A stretch of DNA of 64,000 nt from Frigoribacterium sp. PhB24 (GCF_003755185.1 NZ_RKIC01000012.1:1-64000); one strand, 5' to 3'. Shown: positions 42,276 to 50,963, counted from the stretch's first letter. A program made the numbers and translations. Notes: generated by a model not told the origin, from the sequence alone.

Positions 42276-42956
42276 GTGACCGTCAAGAGCCTGGTGCCCG
42301 ACCGCCGTGCCGCCCTGAAGGCGAAGCACCGCCAGGCCATCGTCGACGCCGCCGACGCGCTCATCGCCGAGCGCGGTTCTCCTCGGTTCAGCGTCGACGA
42401 ACTCGCCGAGCGCGCCGACGTCTCGCGTCGCACGGTCTTCAACCACTTCTCCTCCCTCGACGAGGTCGTCATGACGGCCTGCACGCGCGTGCTCACCGGC
42501 GCCGTAGACGAGTTCCGGGCCGCGACCGCCGCGACGCCCGTCGGCGACGGCAGCCGCGCCTCCTTGTTCGCCGAGGTCATCCAGGCCGTGCAGGGCATCG
42601 ACCTGCCGGCCGTCGTCTCGTACCTCTGGGGCGTCCTCGGCGACGACGGCGGCGACCCGCGGTCGCACAGCCTGATCCAGGACGTCTTCACCCGCGTCAC
42701 CGAGCAGCTCTCGATCGAGATGGCCGAGCGCAGCCCCGCCACCGACCCGCTCGAGGCCGAGGTGCTGGTCAGCTCGCTGATGAACGGCATCGCCGTCGTC
42801 GCGCGCCACTGGATCATGCGCACCGGCGCCGTGGTCGACGGGGACACCCGTGCGGTCTGGGCGGACCTGCTCGAGCGCATGGTGACGAGCATCCGCACCG
42901 GCTACGGGCCCACGACGACGCCTGCCCCGGTGGCACCTGACCCGACCACCCCCTGA
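42276..42956 (+). CDS. TetR-family repressor of the MMPL exporter
   Basis: 226 aa, GTG start. The HTH region is AIVDAADALIAERGSPRFSV, ELAERADVSRRTVFNHFSSL with the typical TetR turn. The C-terminal ligand domain is helical. It lies 111 bp upstream of the MMPL gene on the same strand, the standard arrangement in which TetR represses an efflux gene and is released by the substrate. Confidence 0.9.
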   Translation: MTVKSLVPDRRAALKAKHRQAIVDAADALIAERGSPRFSVDELAERADVSRRTVFNHFSSLDEVVMTACTRVLTGAVDEFRAATAATPVGDGSRASLFAEVIQAVQGIDLPAVVSYLWGVLGDDGGDPRSHSLIQDVFTRVTEQLSIEMAERSPATDPLEAEVLVSSLMNGIAVVARHWIMRTGAVVDGDTRAVWADLLERMVTSIRTGYGPTTTPAPVAPDPTTP

Positions 42957-43067
42957 CCCGTCGGTCGGCCCGCCCGGCCGACCCGCACCTCCTTCTCGAC
43001 GACGCGACGTGAGGCCCACCCCCGCAACCCGCATCACCCTGCACCACCCCTGGAGGAACAGACACCC

Positions 43068-45680
43068 ATGGCATCCCTGCTCTATCGACTCGGTCGGTTC
43101 TCGGCCCGGCGGGCCTGGCTCGTCATCGTGGCCTGGCTCGTCGTGCTCGGCCTCGCCGGCGGCGCCTTCGCGCTGTTCGGCGGCACGCTCACCACGGCCG
43201 TCAGCATCCCCGGCACGGCGACCCAGAAGGTCAGCGACGAGCTCGCCGAGAAGTTCCCGCAGGCGAGCGGCGGCACCGGCACGGTCGTCTTCACGACCAC
43301 CGGTGACTCGGCCTTCACCGACCAGCAGAAGTCCGACATCGCGGCCCTGCTGACCGACGCGAAGACGCTCGACGACGTCAAGGGCACCACCGATCCCTTC
43401 GCCACCCAACAGCAGATCGACGACCAGGCGCAGAAGATCACGGACGGCCGCGCGCAGATCACGGCCGGCGAGGCCCAGATCACCTCGGGTCAAGCACAGA
43501 TCGACGCCGCCACGGCCCAGATCACCGCCGGCCAGCAGCAGCTCGACGCCGCCAAGGCCCAGGCGCAGGCCGCCGGTGGGGCCGCCCTCGCCGCCGCCAC
43601 ACCGCAGCTCGAGGCACAGCAGGCCCAGCTCGACGCGGGCACGCAGCAGATCGCCACGCAGCAGTCCACCCTCGACGCGGGCAAGGCCGAGCTCGAGACG
43701 CAGAGCGCGACCCTCGAGCAGGGTGCGAAGCTGCTCGCACTGACCGACGGCATCCGTCAGGTGTCGACCGACGGCTCCACGGCCGTGGCCAGCATCCAGT
43801 TCGACAAGGCGCTCAACCTCGTCACCAGCGAGAACAAAGAGGCCGTCGTCGAGGCCATGAACGACGCCGAGATCGACGGCGTCGAGGTCGAGGTGTCGAA
43901 CGACATCGCGGCCAGCATCCCCGAGATCCTCGGCCCGGGCGAGGTGGCCGGCGTGGTCATCGCCGCCATCGTGCTGTTCGTCATGCTCGGTACCCTGATC
44001 GGTGCCGGCCTGCCCCTGATCAACGCCCTGATCGGCGTCGGCGTCGGCGTGCTCGCCTCGCTGTCGCTCTCGGGCGCCGTCGAGATGCTGTCGGTCACGC
44101 CCGTGCTCGGCGTCATGCTCGGCCTCGCGGTCGGCATCGACTACTCGCTGTTCATCCTCAACCGGCACCGGACCCAGCTGAAAGAAGGGGTACCGCTGCA
44201 CGAGTCGATCGGCCTGGCCAACGGCACGTCGGGCAACGCCGTCGTGTTCGCCGGCTCGACCGTGCTGATCGCCCTGCTCGCGCTCAACCTGACCGGCATC
44301 CCGTTCCTCGGCCTGATGGGCACCGTCGGCGCCGTCTGCGTGTTCGTCGCCATCTTGATCGCGATCACGCTCACCCCCGCGCTGCTGCGCCTCGTCGGCC
44401 TGCGCATCCTCACCAAGAAGGCACGCAAGAACGTCGGCCACACCGGTGCCGTCCGGGTGCCGACCAAGCCGATGAGCACCGTCCGTGCCGTGCTGACCCT
44501 CGTGGCCGGCGTGGCCGTGCTGCTCATCATCGCGATCCCCGCGCTCTCGATGCGCCTCGGCCTGCCCGCCGGGTCGTCCGAGCCGGTCGACTCGAGCGCG
44601 TACAAGGCCTACAAGCTGGTCGACGAGAAGTTCGGCGCGGGCGTCAACGGGCCCCTGGTCGTCGTGGCCGACCTGCCGACCGCGATCTCGGACGACGACC
44701 TGGTCTCCGAACAGGTGCGCATCGGCACGATCCTGAAGGACCAGGACGACGTCGCCGCGGTCGCCCCGATCGGCGCCTCGGACGACGACACGTTGCTGGC
44801 GTTCCAGGTCGTGCCCAAGGGCGGGCCGACCGCCGAGTCCACCGAGCAGCTCGTGCGCGACCTGCGCGGCCTCGACATCGACGACGTCTCGTCGCTCGGA
44901 GTCGCCGGCAACGCCTCGGGCAACATCGACGTCAGCGAGAAGCTGGCCGGTGCCCTGCCGCTCTACCTGCTCGTCGTCGTCGGACTCTCGCTGATCATCT
45001 TGATCTTCGTGTTCCGGTCGATCCTCGTGCCGATCACGGCGACCATCGGCTTCGTGCTGTCGCTGTTCGCCGCGTTCGGCGGCGTCACCGCGGTGTTCCA
45101 GTGGGGCTGGCTCGGCCCGGTCTTCGGCGTGCACGACCCGGGGCCGATCCTGAGCTTCCTGCCGATCCTGATGGTCGGCGTGCTGTTCGGACTCGCCATG
45201 GACTACCAGTTGTTCCTGGTCAGCGGCATGCGCGAGGCGTACGCCCACGGTTCGCCGGCCCGCCTGGCGGTGCAGCGCGGCGTCCACGCCGGACGCACCG
45301 TCGTCACGGCCGCGGCGCTCATCATGACGGCGGTCTTCTCGGGCTTCGTGTTCTCGAACTCGGTGATGATCCAGTCGATCGGGCTCGGCCTGGCGCTGGG
45401 CGTGCTCGTCGACGCGTTCGTCGTGCGCCTGCTGCTGATCCCGGCCGTGATGCACCTGCTCGGCGACGCCGCGTGGTGGCTGCCGAAGTGGCTCGACCGC
45501 ATCCTGCCCGACGTCGACGTCGAGGGCGCGTCCCTCGAGCGCTCCCGGCCGCACGCCTCGGCGGCGGACGCCGGCTCGGGTCCAGGTGACGGGCACGTCT
45601 CGCACGTCGATCCGACCGTCCCCGTCGACGCCGTCCCCGACGGCAGCGACCCCGACCACCACGGGCGTCACGCGGGCTGA
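43068..45680 (+). CDS. MMPL-family RND transporter with coiled-coil insert
   Basis: 870 aa. Two repeats of six helices: first helix VIVAWLVVLGLAGGAFALFG, then VIAAIVLFVMLGTLIGAGLP through GIDYSLFILNRHR, and after residue 470 the second set ending IMVGVLFGLAMDYQLFLVSG. The GIDYS and AMDYQ motifs carry the Asp-Tyr proton-relay pairs of MMPL proteins. Between helices 1 and 2, residues 120-225 form a long repetitive Gln/Ala/Ile coiled coil (QITAGEAQITSGQAQIDAAT), unlike mycobacterial MmpLs and more like YhgE/Pip proteins. It probably exports a lipid or drug, controlled by the TetR gene upstream. Confidence 0.9.
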   Translation: MASLLYRLGRFSARRAWLVIVAWLVVLGLAGGAFALFGGTLTTAVSIPGTATQKVSDELAEKFPQASGGTGTVVFTTTGDSAFTDQQKSDIAALLTDAKTLDDVKGTTDPFATQQQIDDQAQKITDGRAQITAGEAQITSGQAQIDAATAQITAGQQQLDAAKAQAQAAGGAALAAATPQLEAQQAQLDAGTQQIATQQSTLDAGKAELETQSATLEQGAKLLALTDGIRQVSTDGSTAVASIQFDKALNLVTSENKEAVVEAMNDAEIDGVEVEVSNDIAASIPEILGPGEVAGVVIAAIVLFVMLGTLIGAGLPLINALIGVGVGVLASLSLSGAVEMLSVTPVLGVMLGLAVGIDYSLFILNRHRTQLKEGVPLHESIGLANGTSGNAVVFAGSTVLIALLALNLTGIPFLGLMGTVGAVCVFVAILIAITLTPALLRLVGLRILTKKARKNVGHTGAVRVPTKPMSTVRAVLTLVAGVAVLLIIAIPALSMRLGLPAGSSEPVDSSAYKAYKLVDEKFGAGVNGPLVVVADLPTAISDDDLVSEQVRIGTILKDQDDVAAVAPIGASDDDTLLAFQVVPKGGPTAESTEQLVRDLRGLDIDDVSSLGVAGNASGNIDVSEKLAGALPLYLLVVVGLSLIILIFVFRSILVPITATIGFVLSLFAAFGGVTAVFQWGWLGPVFGVHDPGPILSFLPILMVGVLFGLAMDYQLFLVSGMREAYAHGSPARLAVQRGVHAGRTVVTAAALIMTAVFSGFVFSNSVMIQSIGLGLALGVLVDAFVVRLLLIPAVMHLLGDAAWWLPKWLDRILPDVDVEGASLERSRPHASAADAGSGPGDGHVSHVDPTVPVDAVPDGSDPDHHGRHAG

Positions 45681-45700
45681 CCCCGCACGTCGCACCACCG

Positions 45701-45742
45701 ACCGGACGTCGCACCACCGAATTCGGTGGTGCGACGTCCGGT
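45701..45742. terminator. 42-bp perfect palindrome after MMPL gene
   Basis: Each 21-bp arm begins ACCGGACGTCGCACCACCGA and the centre is GAATTC. No loop, so in DNA it is a potential cruciform. It is 20 bp past the MMPL stop. A terminator role is plausible although there is no T-run. Confidence 0.65.
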
Positions 45743-45799
45743 TCGTGGTGGCTCGGGGCCGGGGCCGGCCTCGTGGACTCGACCCGCGCCTCCTGAACC

Positions 45800-45869
45800 G
45801 GGTCGCACTACGCTCGCGTCGTCGAGCCACCCTCGTGCGTGGTTCGTCGACGCGAGCGTGGTGCGACCC
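45800..45869. repeat. Hairpin of a shared intergenic family, copy 1
   Basis: GGGTCGCAC pairs with GTGCGACCC, then CGCTCGCGTCGTCGA pairs with TCGACGCGAGCG, around CCACCCTCGTGCGTGG. The same central block and arms recur at 46751-46812. Confidence 0.65.
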
Positions 45870-46205
45870 GCCGAGGCCGAGGCCGAGGAGGCGCGGGGCC
45901 GTTGCCGACGGCAGCTCGCCGACGTAGGGTGGCCCGGTGATCATCCCGTCCGCACCTGCGACGCCCGTCGGGCGTGAGGGGGTCGTCGGCGCCGCGTGCG
46001 CCGGCTGCAGGTAGTCGGGTCTCCGCAGCGGATCGGCCGTCGAGGTCGGTCCGTGCACCGCCGTGCCGCGCGGGCTGCAGCCCCGGCACGGTCCCACGAG
46101 AACACCCGGGTCGGCCGACGCGTCGACGGCGGGCACCCGGGCGGTCGCCGATCGCCCGTGCCCGCCGACGTCGCCGCTGCCCGGGCCCGACGACCGGAGA
46201 ACCAC

Positions 46206-46733
46206 ATGATCCCCCTGACCGAGAAGACCGTCCGCGCCTCGTTCGTCAACGCGAGCCGCAAGGAGGCCTCCGACCTCACCCTGCCCCCGGGCTTCGCCGA
46301 CATCGACTGGACCGACCTCGAGTACCTCGGCTGGCGCGACCCCAAGCTCGCGCGCCGGGCCTACGTCGTCGTGCCGATGCCCGACGCCCACGACCCGACC
46401 GGCGCGCACGGTCCGGGCCCGACGGTCGCCGGCGTCGTGCTGCGCCAGGCCGAGGCGTCGCCCCGCCAGCGGGCGCAGTGCACCTGGTGTCAGGACGTCC
46501 GCCTGCCGGCCGACGTGCTGTTCTACGGCGCCAAGCGCGCCGGTGCGGCCGGACGCAACGGTGACACCGTCGGCACGCTCGTCTGCGGTGGCTTCGAGTG
46601 CTCGGCCAACGTCCACGTCACGCCGCCCGAGGCGTACCTCGGGTTCGACGTCGAGGCGGCCCGGCTCGAGCGCATCGCGAGCCTGCGCGTGCGGGCCGCG
46701 GGCTTCGTCGAGAACGTGCGCCGCGCCTCCTGA
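46206..46733 (+). CDS. FBP domain protein (EF-G-binding-like, zinc finger)
   Basis: 175 aa from ATG 46206. The C-terminal region holds the treble-clef Cys pairs of the FBP family: QCTWCQDVRLPADVLFYGAK and VGTLVCGGFECSANVHVTPP. The family includes FusB-type proteins that bind elongation factor G and protect against fusidic acid, as well as so-called fibronectin-binding proteins. The N-terminal half is the helical EF-G-binding-like part (VRASFVNASRKEASDLTLPP). Its last three sense codons (CGC GCC TCC) are part of a GGAGGCGCGG motif that runs up to the stop. Confidence 0.85.
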   Translation: MIPLTEKTVRASFVNASRKEASDLTLPPGFADIDWTDLEYLGWRDPKLARRAYVVVPMPDAHDPTGAHGPGPTVAGVVLRQAEASPRQRAQCTWCQDVRLPADVLFYGAKRAGAAGRNGDTVGTLVCGGFECSANVHVTPPEAYLGFDVEAARLERIASLRVRAAGFVENVRRAS

Positions 46734-46750
46734 CCCGGCGAGAACCGGGA

Positions 46751-46812
46751 CGCACCACCGTCGCGTCGTCGAACCACCCTCGTGCGTGGTTCGACGACGC
46801 GAGCGTGGTGCG
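46751..46812. repeat. Hairpin of a shared intergenic family, copy 2
   Basis: CGCACCACCGTCGCGTCGTC (46751-46770) pairs with the reverse arm ending GAGCGTGGTGCG. The central CCACCCTCGTGCGTGG block and the arms are the same as at 45800-45869. It follows the FBP stop by 18 bp. Confidence 0.7.
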
Positions 46813-46901
46813 ACCTCGTCTCGGCGGACGCGGCGACCGCCGAAGCGCGGACGGCGCAGGAGGGGCGGGTCGGCCCGCTCACGGACCCCGGCGGTACCCT
46901 G

Positions 46902-47081
46902 ATGGGTATGTCGTCACCCGCCTGCCCGCTGCGCGCCCCGCGCCGGGCGCGCACGGCGCGGCAGGCGTTCCCGAAGCGGCTCGTGCTGACGAAGCGCACC
47001 TGCGGCACGAACGGCTGGATGAGCCTGTGGGGCAGCAACGCGCACGGCGAGATCGCCGGGTGCCCGCCGCCCGTGGCGTAG
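46902..47081 (+). CDS. Possible small Cys/Trp-containing protein
   Basis: 59 aa open frame from ATG 46902 (or 46908). A basic, Arg-rich N-terminal half precedes LVLTKRTCGTNGWMSLWGSN and HGEIAGCPPPVA, with two Cys in the C-terminal half. No RBS stands out and no family is recognised. It might be a short peptide or simply an open frame in GC-rich DNA. Confidence 0.2.
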   Translation: MGMSSPACPLRAPRRARTARQAFPKRLVLTKRTCGTNGWMSLWGSNAHGEIAGCPPPVA

Positions 47082-47154
47082 CGCCGCTCCTCGTCGTCGA
47101 CGGGTCGAGCGGACGCCCCGCCCTGCTCACCGACGCTCTCGAAGGACGACGACC

Positions 47155-48447
47155 ATGACCGATCCCACTCCCGCCGAGCGGACTGCCGCTCCTCCGGCTC
47201 CCGCCCACGCGCCCCACGCCGCCGGTCGGGCCGAGCGGCTCTCACGCTTCCTCAGCCGCGACACGACCGGCGGCCTGCTGCTGCTCGCCGCGACCGTGCT
47301 CGCGCTCGTCCTGGCCAACAGCCCGGCCGGCTCGTTCTACTCGGCCGTGCGCGACGTGTCGTTCGGGCCCGAGGCCCTGCACCTCGACCTCAGCGTCGGC
47401 GCCTGGGCGGCCGACGGCCTGCTCGCGATCTTCTTCTTCGTGGTCGGCCTCGAGCTCAAGCAGGAGTTCGTCGCCGGCTCGTTGCGCGACCCCCGCGTGG
47501 CCGTGCTGCCCATCGCCGCGGCGGTCGGCGGGGTCGCCCTGCCGGCTCTGATCTTCACGCTGATCAACCTCGGAGCGGGGCCCGACGCGCTCCAGGGCTG
47601 GGCGATCCCGGCCGCGACCGACATCGCGTTCGCCGTCGCCGTGCTCGCCGTGGTCGGCAAGCGACTGCCCCCGGCCCTGCGCACCTTCTTGCTGACGCTC
47701 GCCGTGGTCGACGACCTCATCGCGATCACGATCATCGCCGTGTTCTACACGGCGGGCATCGCCTTCGTCCCGTTGCTGCTCGCGCTGCTGCCGCTCGCCG
47801 CGTTCGCCGTGCTCGTCCGGCGCGGGGTGCGGTCGTGGTGGCTGCTGATCCCGCTGGGCGTCGTCGCCTGGGCGCTGGTGCACGCGTCGGGGGTGCACGC
47901 CACGATCGCCGGGGTGCTGCTCGGCCTGCTCGTGCCCGCGGTGGCCACGGCCCGGGCAGGCGTCACCCACGTCGGCCCCGACGGCCACGAGGTGCGGCAC
48001 CCGCTGACCCACCACTTCGCCGAGCGCTGGAGCCCCGTCTCGTCGGGCGTGGCCGTTCCGATCTTCGCCTTCTTCTCGGCCGGGGTGACCGTCGGCGGCT
48101 TCGGAGGCCTGGTCGAGTCGTTGAGCGACAGCGTGGCGATCGGCATCGTCGTGGCACTCGTGCTCGGCAAGTCGATCGGCATCACCGGAGCGTCGCTGCT
48201 CGTGACGCGCCTGCCGGGCATCCGGCTCGACCCGACCCTGCGGTGGGGCGACGTCGTCGGATTGGCGTTCGTGGCCGGCATCGGGTTCACCGTGTCGTTG
48301 CTCGTGGGCGAGCTCGCCTACGGCACCGGCAGCGCACAGGACGACGTCGTCAAGGTCGGCGTCCTCGTGGGCTCGCTCGTCTCGGCCCTGATCGGCGGCA
48401 CGATCCTCGCCGTGCGTGGTCGGTCCCGGGCCCGCCTCGACGGCTGA
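47155..48447 (+). CDS. nhaA: Na+/H+ antiporter NhaA
   Basis: 430 aa. Landmarks of NhaA are clear: TTGGLLLLAATVLALVLANS, GLLAIFFFVVGLELKQEFVA, WAIPAATDIAFAVAVLAVVG with the paired-Asp region, LLTLAVVDDLIAITIIAVFY (VVDDL, the Na+/H+-binding Asp pair) and VGLAFVAGIGFTVSLLVGEL. About twelve helices. It exchanges external protons for internal Na+ at alkaline pH or high salt. A tandem 46-bp duplication runs through its stop codon. Confidence 0.94.
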   Translation: MTDPTPAERTAAPPAPAHAPHAAGRAERLSRFLSRDTTGGLLLLAATVLALVLANSPAGSFYSAVRDVSFGPEALHLDLSVGAWAADGLLAIFFFVVGLELKQEFVAGSLRDPRVAVLPIAAAVGGVALPALIFTLINLGAGPDALQGWAIPAATDIAFAVAVLAVVGKRLPPALRTFLLTLAVVDDLIAITIIAVFYTAGIAFVPLLLALLPLAAFAVLVRRGVRSWWLLIPLGVVAWALVHASGVHATIAGVLLGLLVPAVATARAGVTHVGPDGHEVRHPLTHHFAERWSPVSSGVAVPIFAFFSAGVTVGGFGGLVESLSDSVAIGIVVALVLGKSIGITGASLLVTRLPGIRLDPTLRWGDVVGLAFVAGIGFTVSLLVGELAYGTGSAQDDVVKVGVLVGSLVSALIGGTILAVRGRSRARLDG

Positions 48448-48512
48448 CGCTTCAGCTCGCCGGGCGCGGTCCCGGGCCCGCCTCGACGGATGACGCTTCA
48501 GCTCGCGGGGCG
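48421..48512. repeat. 46-bp tandem duplication at a convergent gene junction
   Basis: Copy 1 (48421-48466) and copy 2 (48467-48512) match at 44 of 46 positions. Copy 1 contains the nhaA stop codon; copy 2 contains the last codons of the minus-strand gene at 48498. The duplication therefore doubled the junction of the two convergent genes and left a second set of both stop signals. Confidence 0.8.
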
Positions 48513-49766
48513 CGTCGCGACGATCGCCTCGGCGGCCGCGACGAGTGTCGACTCCATCTCGGGCGTGGCGCCGCTCGCGTAGCCGATCTGGAGCCACGAT
48601 CCGTCGCTCACGAGGTCGACGTAGCACGAGCTCCCCTCGCCGCTGACGCAGACGAAGGTCGCGGCGTCCGCGCCGGCGACGGACACGGGTTCGCTCTCGT
48701 CGCTCGGCTCGTAGGCCCACTCGCCGCCCGGGACGATCGTCACCCGGAACTCGCCGAAGGTGCCCTCCGGGAACGGCTCCTGGGGAGGCGCGACCCACCG
48801 ACAGTCGAGCGACGGGTCCTTCGTGTCCGAGATGCCGTCGACGGGACTCGACGAGACGTGTGCGTCCGGACCGACGAGCGCAGGCGATCCGAGGATCGTC
48901 GGGATCGACGCGCCTTGCAGCGACGCGCAGGTCGCGTCGGCCCAGACGGTCGCGGGCGGTTGCCAGGCGGCGGTGGGGGCGAGCCCGCCGAGCGTCGACG
49001 ACAGGCTCTGCAGCGCACCGGTGACGTCGGCCCGTGCCCTCGACGAGTCCCAGTCCCCGCTCGTCTGGTCGTACGAACCGGACGTGTCGTCGAGGTACGA
49101 CAGCGAGATCCACCACGGACCCGTCACGACGGAGGCGCGACACGACGCCATCCCGTCCTCGCCGCACGAGATCGACGACGACCGTCCCACACCCAGTCCG
49201 GACTCGCCGGCGGCCCGTCGCTCGGCGGTCCACCGTGAACCGGTCGTCACGTCGTCCGACACCCGGACGGTCACGTTGGCGAACGAACCGGCCGTCGAGG
49301 TCCAGACGCACGAGAGGACGCCCTGCTGTGCCAGGCCCGCCTGAGCGGTGCGGTCGTAGTTCGTCGGCAGCAGTTCGGGGGCGAAGACGGGGTCGGGCAC
49401 GAACGAGGTCAGGTCGACGCCGCTCGTCAGCGTCGCGCAGTCGATCGGGGCGGACGGCACCGGTGCCACGACGGGCGCCACCGTCGGCGTCGGACGCGGT
49501 GTCGCCGTCGGTGTCGCGGTCGGTGTCGGGGTGGGCGTGCCGGTCGGCGTCGCGGGAGCCGAGGCCTGGAACGGCGAGGGCAGCATGCCGAGCGCGAGGG
49601 CTCCCGAACCGCCGCCGATCGCCAGCAGCGCGGCCAGCCCGAGGCCGAGACCGAGGGTCCGGTTGCGCTTGCGGCGGGGGGACTCCGTGGTGCGCTCGAG
49701 GACGTTCTGCTTCATCGTGACGAGCATGCGGGCCAGCTCGTCTCCGGCGGGGGGCTCAGAGTTCAT
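48498..49766 (-). CDS. Membrane-anchored probable anti-sigma/receptor protein
   Basis: 422 aa. The N-terminal 40 residues are cytoplasmic (DELARMLVTMKQNVLERTTE), then one helix (LGLGLGLAALLAIGGGSGAL), a Pro/Thr-rich linker (TPTGTPTPTPTATPTATPRP) and two similar extracytoplasmic units with paired Cys and DUF3558-like character (APIDCATLTSGVDL and WADATCASLQGASI). The gene overlaps the upstream ECF sigma gene by 11 bp, so it is probably the anti-sigma factor with an external sensor domain. A canonical zinc anti-sigma motif is absent, so this is inference from context. Confidence 0.7.
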   Translation of the reverse strand: MNSEPPAGDELARMLVTMKQNVLERTTESPRRKRNRTLGLGLGLAALLAIGGGSGALALGMLPSPFQASAPATPTGTPTPTPTATPTATPRPTPTVAPVVAPVPSAPIDCATLTSGVDLTSFVPDPVFAPELLPTNYDRTAQAGLAQQGVLSCVWTSTAGSFANVTVRVSDDVTTGSRWTAERRAAGESGLGVGRSSSISCGEDGMASCRASVVTGPWWISLSYLDDTSGSYDQTSGDWDSSRARADVTGALQSLSSTLGGLAPTAAWQPPATVWADATCASLQGASIPTILGSPALVGPDAHVSSSPVDGISDTKDPSLDCRWVAPPQEPFPEGTFGEFRVTIVPGGEWAYEPSDESEPVSVAGADAATFVCVSGEGSSCYVDLVSDGSWLQIGYASGATPEMESTLVAAAEAIVATRPAS

Positions 49767-50346
49767 CGTTCATCACCGCCTTCTTCTTCAGTCGCGATCG
49801 GGTGCGCGACACGCGTTGGGTGACGGCGCCGATGCTCAGGCCGACCCGGGCCGCGGCCTCGCCGTAGGGGCGCCCCTCGATCAGGCAGAGCTCGACGATC
49901 TGCCGGTCGACCGGGCCCAGGGCGTCGATCTCGTCGCGGACCCACCGCAGCCGGTCACGCGCCTCCTCGCCGTCGTCCGGGGCGACCAGGTCGTCGGGCA
50001 GGTCGTCGGTGGCTGCGCGGGCCTGCTTGCGGCGCAGGTTCGCGGCGTGGTTGCGGCAGACGACCAGGAGCCAGGGCAGCAGCGAGTCGTCGGGCAGGTC
50101 GATCTGGTCGACCTTCTTCCAGAGGGTGACGAAGGTGTCCTGCACGATCTCCTCGACGTCCATGCGGGTCGCCGCCAACGCCCACGCGTACCGCGTCACC
50201 GTCGCCGCGTGCCGGTCGAACAAGGCCGACAGTGCCCGTTGGTCACCCCCGACCGTGCGTCTGACGAGCTCGTCGTCGCCCTCCGTGTCGTGATCCACGT
50301 CCACCCCCTCACTAGAGGAGTGTCGCGGAACGGACGAACCTGACAC
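49756..50346 (-). CDS. ECF RNA polymerase sigma factor
   Basis: 196 aa. Region 2 is visible as LSALFDRHAATVTRYAWALA and DVEEIVQDTFVTLWKKVDQI, and region 4 as LGPVDRQIVELCLIEGRPYG with EAAARVGLSIGAVTQRVSRT, the helix-turn-helix that reads -35. It lacks region 1 and 3, so it is group IV. The start could instead be the GTG of VDVDHDTEGDDELV. It is translationally coupled to the membrane protein downstream and diverges from the LMW phosphatase gene. Confidence 0.92.
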   Translation of the reverse strand: MSGSSVPRHSSSEGVDVDHDTEGDDELVRRTVGGDQRALSALFDRHAATVTRYAWALAATRMDVEEIVQDTFVTLWKKVDQIDLPDDSLLPWLLVVCRNHAANLRRKQARAATDDLPDDLVAPDDGEEARDRLRWVRDEIDALGPVDRQIVELCLIEGRPYGEAAARVGLSIGAVTQRVSRTRSRLKKKAVMNDEL

Positions 50347-50423
50347 GGGATCTCGGACGGATCGGCGGACGGCCCGACACGACGGTCAGGGGCCCGGCCA
50401 CCCGCGGTCGGTAGGGTGCGCGC

Positions 50424-50831
50424 ATGACCTCGCCCCGCGCCTCCGTCCTGTTCGTCTGCCAGAAGAACGGGGGCAAGTCCCAGATGGCCGCCGGGCTCAT
50501 GCGTGATCTCGCCGGCGACGAGGTCACGGTCGTGTCGGCCGGGACGAAGCCCGGCACCGACCTCAACGCGCAGTCGGTCGAGACGCTCGCCGAGCTCGGC
50601 ATCGACCTCGGCGACGAACACCCGAAGCCGCTCACCGAGCAGATGGTGCGCGACGCCGACGTGGTCGTCGTCCTCGGGCAGGAGGCGCGGGTCGACGAGG
50701 TCCCCGGCACCCGGTTCGAGACGTGGATCACCGACGAGCCCTCCGAGCGCGGCATCGAGGGCATGGAGCGCATGCGTCTCGTCCGCGACGACATCCGCGC
50801 CCGTGTCGTCGACCTCCGCGACCGCCTCTGA
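50424..50831 (+). CDS. Low-molecular-weight phosphatase-like protein (ArsC-like)
   Basis: 135 aa. The fold and motifs are those of LMW tyrosine phosphatase/thioredoxin-type arsenate reductase: SVLFVCQKNGGKSQMAAGLM (P-loop with nucleophile Cys), VVSAGTKPG, and VVVLGQEARVDEVPGTRFET near the end. The P-loop Arg of the canonical CX5R is replaced by Lys (CQKNGGK). Related actinobacterial proteins with CxKNGGKS loops are common, so the change may be functional rather than disabling. Substrate unknown; no ars genes nearby. Confidence 0.78.
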   Translation: MTSPRASVLFVCQKNGGKSQMAAGLMRDLAGDEVTVVSAGTKPGTDLNAQSVETLAELGIDLGDEHPKPLTEQMVRDADVVVVLGQEARVDEVPGTRFETWITDEPSERGIEGMERMRLVRDDIRARVVDLRDRL

Positions 50832-50963
50832 CGCGCACGAGCGAACGGAGGCGGTGGCGACCTCTCAACGTCACCACCGCCTCCCGGGCCGCCGCTGCCA
50901 CGGCCACGGCCCACCCGCACCGACCTCCACCGTGAACCGGGGGTCGGGCGGGAGTCGAGCCGC

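Larger units (their letters stand above)
45681..46205. other. Intergenic region with perfect palindrome and shared hairpin
   Basis: 525 bp without a gene on either strand. It holds a 42-bp perfect palindrome (45701-45742), a long hairpin (45800-45869), a GGAGGCGCGG pair (45784 reverse, 45887 forward) and a G/C-rich stretch leading to the FBP gene. Confidence 0.6.

Noticed and set aside
41778-46616. 1612-codon open frame on the minus strand
   Set aside because: It runs antisense across the SDR, TetR and MMPL genes, is Arg/Gly/Asp/Glu-rich as usual for GC-rich antisense frames, and has no domain; the sense-strand genes are unambiguous.
47242-49311. 689-codon minus-strand frame over nhaA
   Set aside because: Antisense to nhaA and composition is Arg/Asp-rich without a domain.
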